NCBI GenBank assembly: GCA_900107575.1
Contig: FNQX01000014.1
Location: 405-64,404, forward strand
From: Lachnospiraceae bacterium NK3A20
GTDB taxonomy: Bacteria > Bacillota > Clostridia > Lachnospirales > Lachnospiraceae
DNA length: 64,000 bases
Direction of reading: 5' to 3'
The translations under genes were made by a program, and so were the position numbers. Of the stretch, positions 62,217 to 64,000 are shown one piece after another. Each line of letters opens with the position of its first letter. The first letter of the stretch is position 1. Under the pieces are notes generated by a model that had not been told where the DNA came from, searched no databases, and saw only the letters and a list, made by a program, of their open reading frames with translations.

Positions 62217-64000
62217 TCAGTCCTTGAACAACACCTCGCTCACCTCATCCCCGCACGCGAACGGCCCGGGGAGCGGATTCACACTGCGGCGGTTTCCGAG
62301 GATATCCTCGTTCAGCAGAAGAGGAGAGCCATCGGGATTCTCGTAGCGCTGTTCGGGCTCGAAGGCCATGGCGATGTTAGAGGTTCCGTGCAATACACAG
62401 GTGGTCTTCGGCAGCAGTTTGTAAAGGTTCGTCTGTAATTGATACCCATCTTCAGACTCTTCCAGAGAGAGGGTTACGGGCACATCTATCACGGAGAAAT
62501 TCTGCTCCTTCGTGATGTGCTGCGCACCGTTGCAGTAAACATTGCCGTCGGTCCAGACCGGCAGATGGGAGTAGTATCGGTCTGACATGGGTGAGCCCTG
62601 CCCGCAGTAGCCTTCGAACTGTGCCTGCCACTCCGCAAGTGTAGGAAAATCCTCAAAGGGGATCGTGCCTGCCTTGGTGTTGTTGTCAGTCCACTCGGCG
62701 GCGCCGACATCCTCTTTCGCGATCTGTTCGAACATCGCGATGCCCGGGCGCACCGGCTTCTGGATGAAGATATTGTTGTAGAACTGCATGTCGCCGTGCA
62801 GGATGGTCATGAAGTTCGCAACGTCCGTTCCATGCGGCACGTGATACGGTGTATAGCGCGGCGAGACGATGGATTTCGAACCATTATTGACGCCGCGGCA
62901 GACGGCAGTGATAGAGCCAGCGAACAGGTTGTGGACGAAACATACACCCTGCGTCGGCAACTTGAGGTTGAAATCCGACAGGAAAATGTTGTTATCCACG
63001 AGGGTCGGCCCGTGTGATACCTCTATGAAGACATCCTCACCGAGTCCTGCGCCATTTTCCGGTGTCAGATTCGCGTCATTGGGCAGGGTGTTGTCGTGGA
63101 ACAGGTTCCCCGTGACGCGGGTGCCCTGCGCTTCCCAGTCGAGCCAGAGGCCTCTCGTGCAGTGGTCGAAATGGTTGTGGCGGATCGTCACGTCAATTGC
63201 GGCGTGCATCTTGATGCCGCCGATCTCGGCACCGCTTAGATTCTGTCTATTGTTGATCCTGTAGATATGGTTGTTTTCGATCGTGGAGAATACACCACCC
63301 AGGTGTCCCACAATGCCCGTCTGCCCACAGTCGTGGATGTCGCAGCGGCGGATCAGGTGGGAGCCGACCGTCTCTTTGCTCCAGCCTTCGCGCATGGCAC
63401 GCATCACGCACTCGCGTTGTGTCTGCGTGCCGTCTTTGTATTTCCACTCGGACCATTTGTTGTTATCGCCGGGCTGCAGATATTTGCCCAGCGAGATACC
63501 GCTGCACTTGGAGTTATAGATCTCGCAGTCCTCAATGGTCCAGCCCTTGCTCCAGTGCGGACCGATCATGCCATCCTGCAACGCGGTAGGCGGCGCCCAC
63601 TGTGTCGCGGCATCGCGGACAACGAAGCCAGAAAGGGTGATATAGTCTACGTGCTCATTGGCCGGATAGAAACAGTTCTGCCGCACCGAGATCTCGACGG
63701 TCTCTTCGGCGGGATTCGAGCTGCGAAAATTGGCATAGAGGATCGTCGCATCCGCCGCAGTATCCTGTTCCGTGTACCAGGCATAGAGGGAACCCTCCGG
63801 ATCCCAGGTGAGAGGGTAGACCTTTGGTTCCATGACCTCTTGAAGCGTTGCCACCTCGAACATTGCTTTCCCGTTCAGAAAAATTTCGCCCGTGTGTGCG
63901 ACGAACGCTGCGTTCAGCCAGTCTCCGCAGACGAGTGTGGTGTAAGGATTGCTCCCATTGAAGACTGCGTTAGGAATGGTGGTCTTGTAAACACTTCCCT
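62217..64000 (-). CDS. Right-handed parallel beta-helix protein, partial at window edge
   Basis: The frame stays open from the stop at 62217 to the right edge, giving at least 594 residues; the N-terminus lies outside. The visible start region (CGDWLNAAFVAHTGEIFLNGKAMFEV) continues into a beta-sandwich insert and then Asn/His-rich helix coils (HLIRRCDIHDCGQTGIVGHL, ENNHIYRINNRQNLSGAEIGGIKMH, GLWLDWEAQGTRVTGNLFHD). Domain order matches the 664-aa protein encoded at 32474, so they are paralogues. The first Met inside the window (63863) is not the real start. It is probably a carbohydrate-active enzyme of unknown specificity. Confidence 0.85.
   Translation of the reverse strand, partial: GSVYKTTIPNAVFNGSNPYTTLVCGDWLNAAFVAHTGEIFLNGKAMFEVATLQEVMEPKVYPLTWDPEGSLYAWYTEQDTAADATILYANFRSSNPAEETVEISVRQNCFYPANEHVDYITLSGFVVRDAATQWAPPTALQDGMIGPHWSKGWTIEDCEIYNSKCSGISLGKYLQPGDNNKWSEWKYKDGTQTQRECVMRAMREGWSKETVGSHLIRRCDIHDCGQTGIVGHLGGVFSTIENNHIYRINNRQNLSGAEIGGIKMHAAIDVTIRHNHFDHCTRGLWLDWEAQGTRVTGNLFHDNTLPNDANLTPENGAGLGEDVFIEVSHGPTLVDNNIFLSDFNLKLPTQGVCFVHNLFAGSITAVCRGVNNGSKSIVSPRYTPYHVPHGTDVANFMTILHGDMQFYNNIFIQKPVRPGIAMFEQIAKEDVGAAEWTDNNTKAGTIPFEDFPTLAEWQAQFEGYCGQGSPMSDRYYSHLPVWTDGNVYCNGAQHITKEQNFSVIDVPVTLSLEESEDGYQLQTNLYKLLPKTTCVLHGTSNIAMAFEPEQRYENPDGSPLLLNEDILGNRRSVNPLPGPFACGDEVSEVLFKD

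Overview
The window looks like a fairly GC-rich Lachnospiraceae-type Clostridia chromosome, probably from a gut or rumen plant-fibre degrader. This is inferred from three things. The domain order of the secreted xylanase (GH11, two CBM36, CE4) is known from Pseudobutyrivibrio. There is a carbohydrate-use locus of Gram-positive style, with LplB/YtcP permeases, a lipoprotein binding protein and a LacI regulator. Glycogen metabolism uses a GlgC/GlgD pair. I saw no rRNA, tRNA, cas gene, integrase or transposase.

Layout. 1-2.5 kb: the right end of a palindrome array, then glgD and glgC (minus). 2.8-6.6 kb: a heterodimeric ABC exporter (minus). 6.9-10.8 kb: an alpha/beta hydrolase, azlD/azlC, and a decayed stretch with a phosphoesterase fragment, a structured repeat and a deleted YibE/F gene. 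10.9-18.7 kb: an oppABCDF operon ending in a transglutaminase-like gene. 18.7-22.8 kb: a rhodanese-TtcA fusion (minus) and nrdD. 23.1-41.5 kb: an arabinoxylan-type locus with a secreted xylanase/deacetylase, GH51, two permeases, binding protein, beta-helix protein, LacI regulator, GH31, GH43 and an MFS transporter. 41.5-43.7 kb: a SIMPL lipoprotein, a DUF1349 protein and an acetyltransferase. 43.7-46.8 kb: a less GC-rich sigma factor/membrane protein/ABC operon (minus). 47.1-52.2 kb: an acetyltransferase, flavin reductase-nrdG, a LarC-like nickel protein with a huge His tract, and rsmF. 52.15-52.78 kb: a strikingly regular palindrome array. 52.9-57.5 kb: a cysteine desulfurase and part of a type IV pilus/type II secretion-like operon (minus). 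57.5-64 kb: a long inverted repeat, a secreted transglutaminase-like lipoprotein, glgP, and a second beta-helix protein running off the right edge.

How the genes fit together. The xylanase would cut and deacetylate xylan outside the cell. The LplB/YtcP/binding-protein transporter would import substituted oligosaccharides. GH51, GH31 and GH43 would trim them in the cytoplasm. Surplus glucose could enter and leave glycogen through GlgC/GlgD and GlgP. The LacI regulator probably acts at two CG-centred operators just downstream of a clear promoter in front of GH51, with a third site about 180 bp upstream.

The most unusual object is the array at 52149-52782. Fourteen 18-19 bp palindromes (TGTCGAA, a short variable centre, TTCGACA) are spaced every 41-42 bp with uniform 23-bp spacers, and a half-site at each end keeps the same register. 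The end of a sister array lies at 1-105. Two further dispersed repeat families are also present; one shows compensatory changes in its stems. All functional calls come from reading the sequence and from family knowledge; no searches were run.
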